Origin: Micromonospora endolithica
Lineage (GTDB): Bacteria; Actinomycetota; Actinomycetes; Mycobacteriales; Micromonosporaceae
Length of the DNA: 64,000 nucleotides
Direction: 5' to 3'
NCBI RefSeq assembly: GCF_003626595.1
Contig: NZ_RBAK01000001.1
Location: forward strand, 62,001 to 126,000
Each line of letters starts with the position of its first letter. Position 1 is the stretch's first letter. Shown here piece by piece: positions 34,969-44,050 of this stretch. The notes beneath the pieces were generated by a model that made no database searches, was not told the DNA's origin, and was given only the letters and a program-made list of their open reading frames with translations. The translations under genes and the position numbers were made by a program.

Positions 34969-36599
34969 GGGCGGACATTATCAGCCGAAGCTGATACCGG
35001 ATCGGTGACCGCCTCATCGTCGGCGGCCCGGGGCGGCGGACTGACCGTGGGCTCCGCCTTCGCAGCGGCCACCACCGCGGCGAACTCGGCGGCGAACCCG
35101 GGATAGTCGCTGCGGGCAAGACCGCCCGCCGTGATCGCGCAGGCGTCGCCCGTCGGAGTGAGCCGGAACCACACCCTGCGGCGGCGCACCGACAACGTCG
35201 CCACCAGGCCCCCCATCATGACGATCACGCCCGCCAGCACGATCGGCTCACCCGGGTCGTTGCGTACGGTCACCGTGACCCACCGGCGGGTGCCGATGAA
35301 CTCCAGAGTCGTGCCGTCGTCCAGGGTCCACCGCTCACCCGGCCGCAGCATCTTCGCCTGCCCCGGCAGTTGCGTGAGCCGGCCGCTGTCCAGGGCCCGG
35401 CGCGGCACCTCGTACACCGACTGCGGCACCCCCGTCTCCAGGCCGAGGTTGCCGCGGTAGGCGGTCAACAGCAGCCCTGGCGCGCGCTCCGCCGGATGCG
35501 CCGACAGCGACGGTGGGCCGGACGTGGGCACGGTCGGCACATACACCCCGGAGAACGCCACCTGCGCGTCGGCTGACCGTCTCCCGGAGCGCGTGTCGGC
35601 GTTGGCGTCGGGAAAGATCGCCGCGCCCTCACTGGTGGTCATTTCGTCGATCGGCAAGAACGGTGACACGGACGTCTGGGAGCGGCCCTGACGGTCGGTG
35701 TAACGCAGCACCGGTGCGTACCCGTGCCCGAGCAGGTACAAGTTCGCTCCGTCCAGCCGCAGCGGCGTGTTGACCTCCAGAAGATGCCGCCCCCCCTCCC
35801 GCTGCGGGGTGGACCAGCTGACGTCCGCGCGGAACACCGTCGGCTGGCCGTTGTCGAGGAACTCCGCCTGGAACCGGTTCAGTTCCACGCAGAACGCGGG
35901 CAGGTCACCGGGCTGCAGCCGGGGCCCCAGGCCGTACTCGTCGAACTGCTGCAGGTTCGTGCAGAACCCGGTGTCCGGTCCAGCCACCAGGATGCGGTTG
36001 CCGTACCAGCCCCACCCGTAGCCGATCGCCACCCCACCCAACACGGCCAGCAGGGAGAGATGGAACAGCAGATTTCCGGTCTCCCTGAGGTATCCCTTCT
36101 CCGCCGCCACCGTTACCTGGCCGTCATCACCGGCGCGAACCGCGACTCGGTAACGCCGTGACCGGAGCAGCGACCGCAGCCGCTCGGCAGCCTCCGACGC
36201 TGCGGACATCGACACGCCGACCTCGGCGTGGGCCGGCAGCCGGCCGAAGTTCCGTGGCGCGGACGGTGGACGCCGCCGCAACGCCGCCACGTGCTCACGC
36301 AATCGCGGCAGCACACACCCCACCAGTGAAGTGAACAACAGCAGGTAGATCGCCCCGAACCACGGCGACGAGTACACATCGAAGAACCCGAGGCGATCCA
36401 ACCACCGGCTCAACTCCGGATTCTCGAGGCGGTAGGCGTCAACCTTCTCCACACCCAGGTTGCGCTGCGGCAGCACCGAACCCGGCGCCGCCGCCACAGC
36501 CAGGAGGAACAACAGCACGAGCGCGGTGCGCATACTCGTCAACTGCCGCCACCAGCCACGACCCAGCCGTGTCACCCGCGTCCAACCTCGTCGTTTCAC
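34965..36599 (-). CDS. System II cytochrome c synthase subunit ResB
   Basis: A 544-aa protein from GTG 36599 (GAGGG upstream). An ATG at 36626 without a ribosome site is the alternative. Three N-terminal helices (MRTALVLLFLLAVAAAPGSVLPQR; YLLLFTSLVGCVLPRL; LLFHLSLLAVLGGVAIGYGWGWYG), a large outer domain and a final helix (VLAGVIVMMGGLVATLSVR) match ResB/Ccs1. It is the first gene of the operon resB, arsR, tlpA, ccdA, DUF2752, ccsB, anchored protein. Confidence 0.9.
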   Translation of the reverse strand: MKRRGWTRVTRLGRGWWRQLTSMRTALVLLFLLAVAAAPGSVLPQRNLGVEKVDAYRLENPELSRWLDRLGFFDVYSSPWFGAIYLLLFTSLVGCVLPRLREHVAALRRRPPSAPRNFGRLPAHAEVGVSMSAASEAAERLRSLLRSRRYRVAVRAGDDGQVTVAAEKGYLRETGNLLFHLSLLAVLGGVAIGYGWGWYGNRILVAGPDTGFCTNLQQFDEYGLGPRLQPGDLPAFCVELNRFQAEFLDNGQPTVFRADVSWSTPQREGGRHLLEVNTPLRLDGANLYLLGHGYAPVLRYTDRQGRSQTSVSPFLPIDEMTTSEGAAIFPDANADTRSGRRSADAQVAFSGVYVPTVPTSGPPSLSAHPAERAPGLLLTAYRGNLGLETGVPQSVYEVPRRALDSGRLTQLPGQAKMLRPGERWTLDDGTTLEFIGTRRWVTVTVRNDPGEPIVLAGVIVMMGGLVATLSVRRRRVWFRLTPTGDACAITAGGLARSDYPGFAAEFAAVVAAAKAEPTVSPPPRAADDEAVTDPVSASADNVRP

Positions 36600-36831
36600 C
36601 ACACCCTCACTAACTTGGCGATTCATCGCCGCCGGCCGACGATAGCAACCAAACCTGATGCCCCTCACTTCGGTCGACGGCGAGGCCGACGCCGCCCGGA
36701 TGGATTGCGCAACGCTTTGGACAACGGCCCGCCACGGCAGCAGTCTGTTCCGGTCCTCGCCGCATCCCGCCGAGCTCGGCTGTGACTTGATGGCCCCCTG
36801 CCGGCACTACCGCCAGCCGTCAGGCTTTGCT

Positions 36832-38364
36832 TCATGCCGTCGCGGTCGGATCCGCGGCGACGGAGTCGATGGTCGGGCGATCGCTTACTCGGCCGGGCAT
36901 GAACAGCAGGGCCGCGGCAGCGCCGAGGGCGGCGACGGTGGCGCAGGCGATGAGGACCCAGACCATGGCGTCGACATAGGCGCGGTCCGCGGCGTCGGCT
37001 AGCGCCGGCAGGCCCAGACGGTGCGCGACGGCTAACGTCCCGGCGATCGATTGTGTCGCGGCGTCGATGGCTGGCGCGGGTAGGCCGGTGGTGTCGATGC
37101 GGTCGCGGTAGGTGGCGGACAGCAGGCTGCCGAGGAGGGCAACGCCGAGAGCTCCGCCGGTTTGGCGCATGGTCATGGTGATGGCGATACCGGCGCCGGA
37201 GCGTTCGGGTGGCAGGACCGCTAGCACCGCGTCCATGGCTGGGGCGAGTGTGGCGCCAATGCCGAGTCCCACGATGGTGTACCAGGTCGCGATGAACCCG
37301 TAGTTGCTGGCGGCGTTTGTCAGGGCGCCGAGGAGCAGTCCGGCGGTGGTGACGACGAGCCCGCCGACGATCGGCGCGCGGTGGCCGACGCGGGCGGCGA
37401 GGCGAGTGGCGATGCCGGCGCCCACGACAAGGCCGACGATGAGTGGCAGCAGCCGCAGCCCAGTGTCGAGGGCGTCGAAGCCCAGAACGAACTGGAGATG
37501 CTGAGGTGCGATGAACAGCAGTCCGAACAAGGCAAAGCTGGCGAGGGTGGCGGTGATGGAGCCCCACCGGAACTGTCGATCCCGGAACAACCGTAGGTCG
37601 ATCATGGGCTCCCGGTGGTGCAGCTCCCACCACGTGAATCCGGTGAGCAACATCGCGGCGGTGAGCAGCGTGACGATGACGGTGGGTGCGGTCCAGCCTT
37701 GTTCGGGGGCTTCGATGACGGCGTAGACGAACGCGACCAACCCGGCGGTGGACAAGACGGCGCCGGCTGGGTCGAGGCGCGACGGGTGGGGGTCGCGGGA
37801 CTCGGGCAGGAACACGGCGACGCTGATGGCGGCCAGAGCGACGATGGGCAGGTTGACCAGGAAGATGGTGCCCCACCAGAAGTGCTCGAGGAGGTAGCCC
37901 CCGATGATGGGGCCCAGCGGTATGCCGACGCCCATGCCGGACACGAGCACGGACACCGCGCGGGCGCGGTCAGCGCCGGTGAACAGGGCCGTGAGGGACG
38001 CGAGGGTGGTCGGCATGATGAGCGCGGCGCCGACCCCGAGCCCGGCGCGGGCGGCGATGACCTGGGTGGCGGTGTCAGCCCAGGCGGCGGCGACAGACGC
38101 GGCGGCGAAGACGGCTAGGCCGAGGAGTAGGCCGCGGCGGCGGCCGTAGCGGTCGGCGAGGGCGCCGAAGGGCAGCAGCAGGCCGGCGAAGAGCAGGACG
38201 TAGGCGTTGACCATCCATTGCAGTGCGCTGGTGTCGGCGGTGAGGTCGGTGGCGATGGTGGGTAGGGCGACGTTGAGGATGGTGATGTCGAATCCGATGG
38301 CGACGACGGCGACGGTCAGTCCGGCCAGGGCCCAGCGGTGTTGTCGCCCCTTTGTTGCGGTCAT
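36832..38364 (-). CDS. MFS efflux pump, DHA2 (EmrB/QacA) type
   Basis: A 510-aa, 14-helix transporter with DITILNVALPTIATDL, ADRYGRRRGLL, GVGAALIMPTTLASL and GVGIPLGPIIGGYLLEHFWW (motif C). An AAGGG site precedes ATG 38364. It closely resembles the pump at 27142-28722, suggesting duplication or a shared origin. It lies downstream of a CDF transporter gene in the same orientation. Confidence 0.9.
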   Translation of the reverse strand: MTATKGRQHRWALAGLTVAVVAIGFDITILNVALPTIATDLTADTSALQWMVNAYVLLFAGLLLPFGALADRYGRRRGLLLGLAVFAAASVAAAWADTATQVIAARAGLGVGAALIMPTTLASLTALFTGADRARAVSVLVSGMGVGIPLGPIIGGYLLEHFWWGTIFLVNLPIVALAAISVAVFLPESRDPHPSRLDPAGAVLSTAGLVAFVYAVIEAPEQGWTAPTVIVTLLTAAMLLTGFTWWELHHREPMIDLRLFRDRQFRWGSITATLASFALFGLLFIAPQHLQFVLGFDALDTGLRLLPLIVGLVVGAGIATRLAARVGHRAPIVGGLVVTTAGLLLGALTNAASNYGFIATWYTIVGLGIGATLAPAMDAVLAVLPPERSGAGIAITMTMRQTGGALGVALLGSLLSATYRDRIDTTGLPAPAIDAATQSIAGTLAVAHRLGLPALADAADRAYVDAMVWVLIACATVAALGAAAALLFMPGRVSDRPTIDSVAADPTATA

Positions 38365-38450
38365 GAGTGGCTGCCCTTCGATCAGGGGTGGTTGAGGGCG
38401 TGCGGGTTCTGCCGGCCGCTGTCGGAGCGGTCGGCGCTGCGGTGATGCTG

Positions 38451-39371
38451 TTAGAGGTGGGTGGGGTGTTCGTGGTCGGCGTGGCCGGCCGGTTCGAGTT
38501 GGAAGGTGCTGTGTTCGACGTCGAAGTGCCCGGCAAGGCAGGTTTGCAGGGCGTCGAGGAGTTGTGGGGCGTGGCCGTCGTGGAAGCAGGAATCGTCGAC
38601 CACGACGTGCGCGGTCAGGACGGGCAGTCCTGAGGTGACGGTATGCACGTGCAGGTCGTGCACGCCGAGGACGTGGTCGACGTCGGTGATGTGCTGGCGG
38701 ATCTGTTCGAGGTCGGCCTCGGCGGGGGCGGCTTCGAGCAGGATGTTGACCGCGTCGCGGAGCAGCCGCAGCGCCCGTGGGGCGATGACGAGGCCGATTA
38801 GCAGGGACACCATCGCGTCGGCGCGGGTGAAGCCCGTCAGCGCGATGACCCCGGCCGCCGCGAGGACACCGACCGAGGTGCCAGTATCGGTGGCGACCTC
38901 CAAAAACGCGCCGCGCATATTCAGGCTCGCGGCGCGGGCCCGGTAGAGCAACGCCACCCCGACGAGGTTGCCGACCAGACCGATCGCGGCGAAGACGGCC
39001 ATGCCACCGGGTTGCACGTCGACCGGTTCGAACAGCCGCCGGACGCCTTCGATGAAGACGTAGACGCCCATCCCGGCCAGGATCAGGCCGTTCACGGCGG
39101 CGGCGAGGATCTCGGCACGTGCCCAGCCGAAGGTGCGCCGCCCGGTCGCCGGGCGGGCGGCGAGCATGGCCGCGCCGAGAGCGAGGGCGACACCGCCGGC
39201 GTCGGCCAGCACATGCCCGGCGTCGGCCAGGAGCGCGAGGCTGCCGGTGATGACCGCGCCGACGACTTCGACAGCGAAGATCACCACCGACACCATGAGC
39301 ACGCCGGCCAAGGCTCGGCGGTGCTGCCCGGTCGCCGTCACCTGATGGCTGTGGCCGTGGTCGTGGCCCAT
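38451..39371 (-). CDS. CDF zinc/cadmium/cobalt exporter, CzcD-like
   Basis: A 306-aa cation diffusion facilitator. The N-terminus is His-rich (GHDHGHSH), helix 2 has SLALLADAGHVLADAGG with the His/Asp metal site, helix 5 a matching EVATDTGTSVG, and the cytosolic C-terminal domain has DLHVHTVTSG. ATG 39371 follows GGAGAC. The gene is divergent from the ArsR sensor at 39527, with an inverted repeat between. Confidence 0.9.
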   Translation of the reverse strand: MGHDHGHSHQVTATGQHRRALAGVLMVSVVIFAVEVVGAVITGSLALLADAGHVLADAGGVALALGAAMLAARPATGRRTFGWARAEILAAAVNGLILAGMGVYVFIEGVRRLFEPVDVQPGGMAVFAAIGLVGNLVGVALLYRARAASLNMRGAFLEVATDTGTSVGVLAAAGVIALTGFTRADAMVSLLIGLVIAPRALRLLRDAVNILLEAAPAEADLEQIRQHITDVDHVLGVHDLHVHTVTSGLPVLTAHVVVDDSCFHDGHAPQLLDALQTCLAGHFDVEHSTFQLEPAGHADHEHPTHL

Positions 39372-39458
39372 CAGTGGGTCTCCTTCACCGTGTTCGTCGC
39401 GCCGTCGGTGTCGTGCTGGCCAACCAGACCAGGAATCATGCTCACATGCGCATACTAA

Positions 39459-39521
39459 GATGAATCGATCGGGCTTCGTCAAGACTTGCGCAGAAATAGT
39501 TCAGCATTCTGTTTATTCATC
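39459..39521. promoter_or_regulatory. Widely spaced inverted repeat in the CDF/arsR divergent promoter
   Basis: GATGAAT (39459-39465) and ATTCATC (39515-39521) are perfect 7-bp arms 49 bp apart, in an AT-richer stretch between the leftward CDF gene and the rightward ArsR gene. They are candidate operator half-regions. The ArsR ATG (39527) has no ribosome site, so its mRNA may be leaderless. Confidence 0.35.
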
Positions 39522-39526
39522 CGCTG

Positions 39527-39871
39527 ATGTATCGTCAGGTGGTGGAGACTCTGACACACGGGCAGGTTCTGGCCCGCTTCGGTCACGCCCTGTCCGACCC
39601 GGTCCGCGCCCGACTGCTCCTCGCCCTGCGCGAGGGGCCCGGCTATCCGGCCGACCTCGCCGACCTGCTGGGCACGAGCCGGCAGAACCTGTCCAACCAC
39701 CTGGCGTGCCTACGCGGCTGCGGCCTGGTCGTCGCCGTACCCGAGGGCCGCCGCAACCGCTACGAACTGGCCGACGCACGCCTCGCGCACGCCCTCGGGG
39801 ACCTGCTCGGCCTGGTCCTGGCCGTCGATCCGGCCGCCTGCCCGGCCGCCGAAGCCGAGGGGTGCTGCTGA
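39527..39871 (+). CDS. ArsR-family metal sensor, CmtR-like, third copy
   Basis: A 114-aa winged-helix repressor with HLACLRGCGLV (Cys61, Cys65) and a Cys-rich tail (Cys105, Cys113, Cys114). The recognition-helix pair matches the sensors at 26601 and 34618; the tail differs. The stop shares its A with the next start (TGATG at 39869-39873), coupling it to the CDF-like exporter. It probably represses itself, that exporter and the divergent CzcD-like gene. Confidence 0.85.
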   Translation: MYRQVVETLTHGQVLARFGHALSDPVRARLLLALREGPGYPADLADLLGTSRQNLSNHLACLRGCGLVVAVPEGRRNRYELADARLAHALGDLLGLVLAVDPAACPAAEAEGCC

Positions 39872-40587
39872 TGGGCGCGCCCCTGCCGCTCGTGTCGCTC
39901 GGCCCGTCACCGGCCCGACAGTCGGTCCTGGTTCGGCGGGTGCGCCTGTTCGTCGCCGCGACCATCACTTACAACGTCGTCGAGGCGGTCATCGCCATCA
40001 GCGCCGGAAGGATGGCGTCCTCGACCGCGCTGATCGGGTTCGGGCTCGACTCGATCATCGAGGTGGCCTCGGCCGCCGCGGTCGCCTGGCAGTTCTCCGG
40101 CCCCGATTACGAACGCCGCGAACGCGCCGCGCTGCGCGTCATCGCGTTGTCCTTCTTCGCCCTGGCCGCCTACGTGTCCGTCGAATCGGTGCGCGCGCTC
40201 GTCGGCGCCGACCGCGCCGAGCACTCCACGATCGGCCTGATCCTCGCTGCGGTGTCGCTGGCGGTGATGCCAGTCCTTTCCGCCGCGCAACGCCGTGCGG
40301 GACGCGAACTGGGGTCGGCCTCGGCCGTCGCGGACTCCAAGCAGACCCTGCTGTGCACGTACCTCTCGGCAGTGCTCCTGGCCGGTTTGGCGGTCAACTC
40401 GCTGTTCGGCTGGTGGTGGGCCGACCCCGCCGCCGCTCTGATCATCGCCGCGGTCGCGGTCAAGGAAGGCCGCGAAGCCTGGCGCGGCGACAGTTGCTGC
40501 GCCCCCGGCGCCGCCTTGCGCTCCCCCGCCGACCGCAGCGACGCCAGTGGGTGCGACGACGGGTGCTGCACCACCGACAACGCTTGA
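39871..40587 (+). CDS. Cation-diffusion-facilitator-like transporter with Cys-rich tail
   Basis: A 238-aa membrane protein of the same short CDF-like type as 22163-22774 (STALIGFGLDSIIEVASAAAV; LFGWWWADPAAALIIAAVAVKEG). A C-terminal tail adds two Cys pairs (SCCAPG, DGCCTT) and may bind metal. It is translationally coupled to the upstream sensor gene. Like its paralogue, it lacks the standard CDF cytosolic domain. Confidence 0.82.
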   Translation: MGAPLPLVSLGPSPARQSVLVRRVRLFVAATITYNVVEAVIAISAGRMASSTALIGFGLDSIIEVASAAAVAWQFSGPDYERRERAALRVIALSFFALAAYVSVESVRALVGADRAEHSTIGLILAAVSLAVMPVLSAAQRRAGRELGSASAVADSKQTLLCTYLSAVLLAGLAVNSLFGWWWADPAAALIIAAVAVKEGREAWRGDSCCAPGAALRSPADRSDASGCDDGCCTTDNA

Positions 40588-40738
40588 TCCGACGCGGGCC
40601 ACCACGGTCACCACGTGAGAGGTGGGTGACGTTGTCCCCGCTGGCGGTGCGGCCACTTCCTGAGACGTGGCAAGAGCGGTGCCTTTGCTGGGTGCCGCGG
40701 GTCTCGTCTACACCCCTGCGGGTCCATTGGCGTTGACG

Positions 40739-41317
40739 TCAGGCTGCTGGTGCTCGGAGCAACCCAGGCGAGTCAGCGAATCTTCGGAAGCTCCTCCGGC
40801 CACCGCTGGCGGGCGACACTGCGTTCCACTGGGCCACCGGATCCGAACCGCCGCCACGGGCTGCGGCGGGGTCGACGACCGGGTGATCAGCCCCGCCGAC
40901 CAGCTGGTGCGTCCCACGTCCCTGCTCGGTCTTCGCCGCCAGCACATAGGTAGTTCCGGTGCGCAGGAGCGGCTCGCCCTCCACTTGCCAACTGTCCTTG
41001 CCGAGCGTTCCGCCCAGTTGCACGACGCGCAGCGTCTTGACCGGCTGACCCTTCAGGGTCTGACCAACGGTCACGTCGAACACCGTGTAGGGCGTGCCAT
41101 CCCGCTCCTGCACGTCCGCGATGCGGTCGACTGTGCCGACGACGACGTAGTCCGAGTACCCCGCCACCTTCGTATCGTCGCCAACGTCGAAGGCGTAGGA
41201 GGAGTGCACCGAATGCTCTTCACCCGCGCGCAGCGAGGCGTAGGCCAGCCAGCCGCCGGAAGCCACCGCGACGGCGGCGACACCTGCGACCAGCGGTCGC
41301 ACGAGGCGGCGGTGCAT
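40739..41317 (-). CDS. Secreted or membrane-anchored hypothetical protein
   Basis: A 192-aa protein with a basic start and one hydrophobic segment (LVAGVAAVAVASGGWLAYA, ~8-26: signal peptide or anchor). An outer-face domain follows with SDYVVVGTVDRIADV and YTVFDVTVGQTLKG, resembling small beta-barrel hypothetical proteins of actinobacteria. The start is ATG 41317 with GGGGAA upstream. The C-terminal third is Ala/Gly/Ser rich and may be disordered. Function is unknown. Confidence 0.6.
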   Translation of the reverse strand: MHRRLVRPLVAGVAAVAVASGGWLAYASLRAGEEHSVHSSYAFDVGDDTKVAGYSDYVVVGTVDRIADVQERDGTPYTVFDVTVGQTLKGQPVKTLRVVQLGGTLGKDSWQVEGEPLLRTGTTYVLAAKTEQGRGTHQLVGGADHPVVDPAAARGGGSDPVAQWNAVSPASGGRRSFRRFADSPGLLRAPAA

Positions 41318-41660
41318 GCTCAGTTCCCCACACATTGTCAGACGAGTTGATGTCCCATGCCTGCAGGTCGTTGTTCATCTCGAGGTTGCAGCAGACGCAA
41401 CAGGTGTCAATGACCACGATCTCGGGCCCGCGATCGAGCTTCAGCGGTTGAACTCGTGGGTCACCACAGAGTGCTTCTGGGACTCGTTGTCCGTGTCCAT
41501 GCAGTGCTCTTCAGCTTGATGTCGGCACCGCCGGCGCCGCATTCGAACGAACCAACCCGAACGGCTGTCGCTAGAGGACGTGTCCTCGAAACAACCACGT
41601 CAGCCTACGTCGTCTTGAAGAATTGTGAGTGGAGCCGGGGCCCCCGCTGGCGCAACCGCG
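41318..41660. other. Gap with a short inverted repeat and a Cys-rich open frame
   Basis: A leftward frame through this stretch encodes VVIDTCCVCCNLEMNND and runs past the start of the secreted protein gene; it has no clear ribosome site. GAGGAC/GTCCTC (41574-41587) is a possible terminator for the leftward TetR gene ending at 41661. Nothing else is supported. Confidence 0.3.
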
Positions 41661-42248
41661 TTATGTATCGCCCCGCGTGTAAGCGGCCAGGACGGTCTCG
41701 GAGATGAGGCGTGGCGCGTCTGCCTGTTCTAGGAGCCCGTTGGCCACATCCAACGCCGCGCCCTTCAGCAGGTGGTGCAGGACGCTGGTCAGCCAGGTCG
41801 CCGGGAGGTCGTCTCGAAAGGCTCCTTCGGTTTGACCGCGACGGATCAACTCGTCGACGCGTTGAGCGGGTTCGGCGTGCAGTTGGTGTATCCGTCCGGG
41901 AGGAAGTGCCGTCTGCGCCGCTACAAGCACGGCGCTCGCCCGGGCGATCAGTAGCCAACTCGACTCGATCAGGACGCGCAATGCCCGCCGAGGGTCGCCT
42001 GCGAGATCCAGACTCTCCAGTACCGCCTCCCCCTCGGAGATGACTCGTACCAGCGCAGCCTCGATGAGGGCGTCCCGAGTCGGGAAGTGCCCGTAGAGCG
42101 TCACTCGACCCACTCCCGCGGCCTGGGCGATCTCACTCACGCTCGCGTCGGCGTTCCGACTGAGGCAGGTGATCGCGGCGTCCAGGATCTTCTCCACATT
42201 CTGCCGAGCGTCGGCTCTGCGGTCCTGGCTGGTTGCCGAGCGGGACAT
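41661..42248 (-). CDS. TetR-family repressor
   Basis: A 195-aa protein with an N-terminal TetR DNA-binding domain (VSEIAQAAGVGRVTLYGHFPTRDALIEAAL, ~37-66) and a helical ligand domain. It is divergent from an MFS pump with a 94-bp shared promoter carrying inverted repeats. It very likely represses that pump and is relieved by a pump substrate. Confidence 0.9.
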   Translation of the reverse strand: MSRSATSQDRRADARQNVEKILDAAITCLSRNADASVSEIAQAAGVGRVTLYGHFPTRDALIEAALVRVISEGEAVLESLDLAGDPRRALRVLIESSWLLIARASAVLVAAQTALPPGRIHQLHAEPAQRVDELIRRGQTEGAFRDDLPATWLTSVLHHLLKGAALDVANGLLEQADAPRLISETVLAAYTRGDT

Positions 42249-42302
42249 GCAACTCCCTCAAGTCGAACAGTGCTGTATGAGTTATGGTAGCCGCTACAAC
42301 TC

Positions 42303-42316
42303 GAACACTACTGTTC
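42303..42316. promoter_or_regulatory. TetR-type operator in the divergent tetR/MFS promoter
   Basis: GAACACTACTGTTC has perfect 5-bp arms (GAACA/TGTTC). A related site, GAACAGTGCTGT, lies at about 42265-42276. Two similar sites in one divergent promoter fit TetR binding as two dimers. Confidence 0.5.
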
Positions 42317-42342
42317 AACTTACTTAGAGGAGGCGGATAGTC

Positions 42343-43734
42343 ATGGCCGAAACCATGGCCCCGACGAGTCCGACGCGCGGTCCCAACCCGCACCGCTGGA
42401 AGATCCTGGGACTCGTCGGCGTCGCCCAATTGATGTTGATCCTGGATGTCACCGTCGTCGCGATCGCCCTTCCCCACGTGGGTGCGGACCTCGGCCTCGA
42501 GCGGGAGACCCTCACCTGGGTGGTGAGCGGTTACACCCTCGCCTTTGGTGGCCTGCTGCTACTCGGGGGCCGCGCCGCCGACCTGTTCGGAGCCCGACGC
42601 CTTGTCATGGTGGGGCTTCTGCTGTTCACCGCCGCGTCCCTGCTCGCAGGACTGGCAACCAACGGTCCCATGCTGTTGGGCGGTCGCATCGCCCAAGGCG
42701 TTGCTGCGGCGATCCTGTCCCCCGCCGCGCTCTCTCTGGTCGTCACGATCTTCGACGGCGACGAACGCAACAAGGCCCTCGGGATCTGGTCCGCGCTGGG
42801 CGGCAGCGGGGCGGCCCTGGGGGTCCTCCTCGGTGGCCTGCTGACCGCCGGACCGGGCTGGCCGTGGGTGTTCTTCATCAACGTCCCGGTGGGACTCGTC
42901 CTGCTGCTCATCCTGCGAGTACAACTCCCGTCGCAGCAGAGCACTGGCGCGTCGGGTCGGCTTGACGTACCGGGAGCGGCGCTGGTGACCGCTGCCACCG
43001 GAACCCTGATCTACGCCCTGATTAGGGCCGGAGACCAGGGCTGGGCTACTCCAACGACCGCGGCGCTTCTTGCAACGGCGGTGGTTCTCTACGGTGGTTT
43101 CGTCGTCCGTCAGCGCCTCGCGGCGAGCCCGCTCATGAATTTGCGACTGCTGTCGCGCCGACCGGTGGCGACCGGAACTCTGCTGATCCTGGTGGCCACC
43201 GCCCTGATGATCACCGTCTTCTTCCTCGGGTCGTTCTACCTTCAAGACCACCGCGGCTACGGCGCCCTGCAGACCGGGTTGCTCTTTCTCCCGGTAGCGC
43301 TGGCGACCATGCTCGGGGCCAACGCAGCGGGCCGCGTCATTGGCCGTACGGGCCCGCGCACCCTCGCCGTGTTGGGACTTCTCCTCGCCGCGGCGGGCTT
43401 CGTGATCCCTGCGCTATGGGGCGGGACCGCGGCCATGGTTTCCGGCGTCAGCCTTGCCGCCGCCGGCACCGGAGCCGTCTTCGTCGTCGCATCCGCCACT
43501 GCTCTAGCGCAGATCGATCCACGAGAGGCCGGGCTGGCGTCTGGAATTGTTAGCACGTTCCACGAGTTCGGGGCATCTCTCGGCGCCGCTGTCGTGTCGA
43601 GCATGGCCGCGGCGAGTATCGCCGGGACCAGCACTGAAGGGTTCTCCCGTGGTTTCACCACCGGCGCCATCATCGCGGTCGCCGCCGCTGGCCTGGCCTT
43701 CATAATCACGCCCAGACCACGCTCCAGTAACTGA
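42343..43734 (+). CDS. MFS multidrug transporter, DHA2 type
   Basis: A 463-aa transporter with ~14 helices. Motifs: LDVTVVAIALPHVG (helix 1), GGRAADLFGARRL (loop 2-3), ARIAQGVAAAILSPAAL-like region, and GSGAALGVLLGGLL (motif C). A GAGGAGG site precedes ATG 42343. A strong hairpin follows the stop. It pairs with the divergent TetR gene, a common drug-efflux arrangement. Confidence 0.9.
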   Translation: MAETMAPTSPTRGPNPHRWKILGLVGVAQLMLILDVTVVAIALPHVGADLGLERETLTWVVSGYTLAFGGLLLLGGRAADLFGARRLVMVGLLLFTAASLLAGLATNGPMLLGGRIAQGVAAAILSPAALSLVVTIFDGDERNKALGIWSALGGSGAALGVLLGGLLTAGPGWPWVFFINVPVGLVLLLILRVQLPSQQSTGASGRLDVPGAALVTAATGTLIYALIRAGDQGWATPTTAALLATAVVLYGGFVVRQRLAASPLMNLRLLSRRPVATGTLLILVATALMITVFFLGSFYLQDHRGYGALQTGLLFLPVALATMLGANAAGRVIGRTGPRTLAVLGLLLAAAGFVIPALWGGTAAMVSGVSLAAAGTGAVFVVASATALAQIDPREAGLASGIVSTFHEFGASLGAAVVSSMAAASIAGTSTEGFSRGFTTGAIIAVAAAGLAFIITPRPRSSN

Positions 43735-43739
43735 CTCCT

Positions 43740-43782
43740 GAACGTGTCGCCGATGGGGTCGGACTCCACCGGCGACACGTTC
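43740..43782 (+). terminator. 12-bp stem-loop after the MFS gene
   Basis: GAACGTGTCGCC and GGCGACACGTTC (perfect 12-bp stem, 19-nt loop) begin five bases after the MFS stop. No U-tract follows. It is a probable transcription terminator. Confidence 0.6.
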
Positions 43783-44021
43783 GGCAAGATTGGCGCTGGA
43801 TTGCGCCGGCCGGCAAGCAGCCTCCGCCAGGCAAGCGACATCGCCGCATCGGGGCGCCTCTGTGACGGGCCCCGTTGTGTGCGCCGGAAGGCTCTGAGGC
43901 ACCCGAGCCAGGACCTGGCTGGGGTGCGTGAGCCGACGAAGCATGCGGTGCAGGAGTAAATACCCGTAGGGGGTGGGGGTTGTCCGGTGCCACTTCTGTG
44001 ACGTAGGGTCCGAGCAAGTGC
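43783..44021. other. Intergenic stretch upstream of the HMA gene
   Basis: About 240 bp (316 bp between genes in total). It ends in a partial CsoR-type site (ATACCCGTAGGGGGT at 43960-43974) and then the full operator at 44022-44038. No gene is supported. Confidence 0.4.
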
Positions 44022-44038
44022 ATACCCTGTAGGGGTAT
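44022..44038. promoter_or_regulatory. CsoR-type operator upstream of the orphan HMA gene
   Basis: ATACCCTGTAGGGGTAT has perfect ATACCC/GGGTAT arms. It lies 12 bp before the HMA ATG (44051). No CsoR-family gene is near; the only one in the window is the CstR-like gene at 19740, so either that protein or a chromosomal CsoR is expected to bind. Confidence 0.7.
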
Positions 44039-44050
44039 AGGAGAAGGGGG

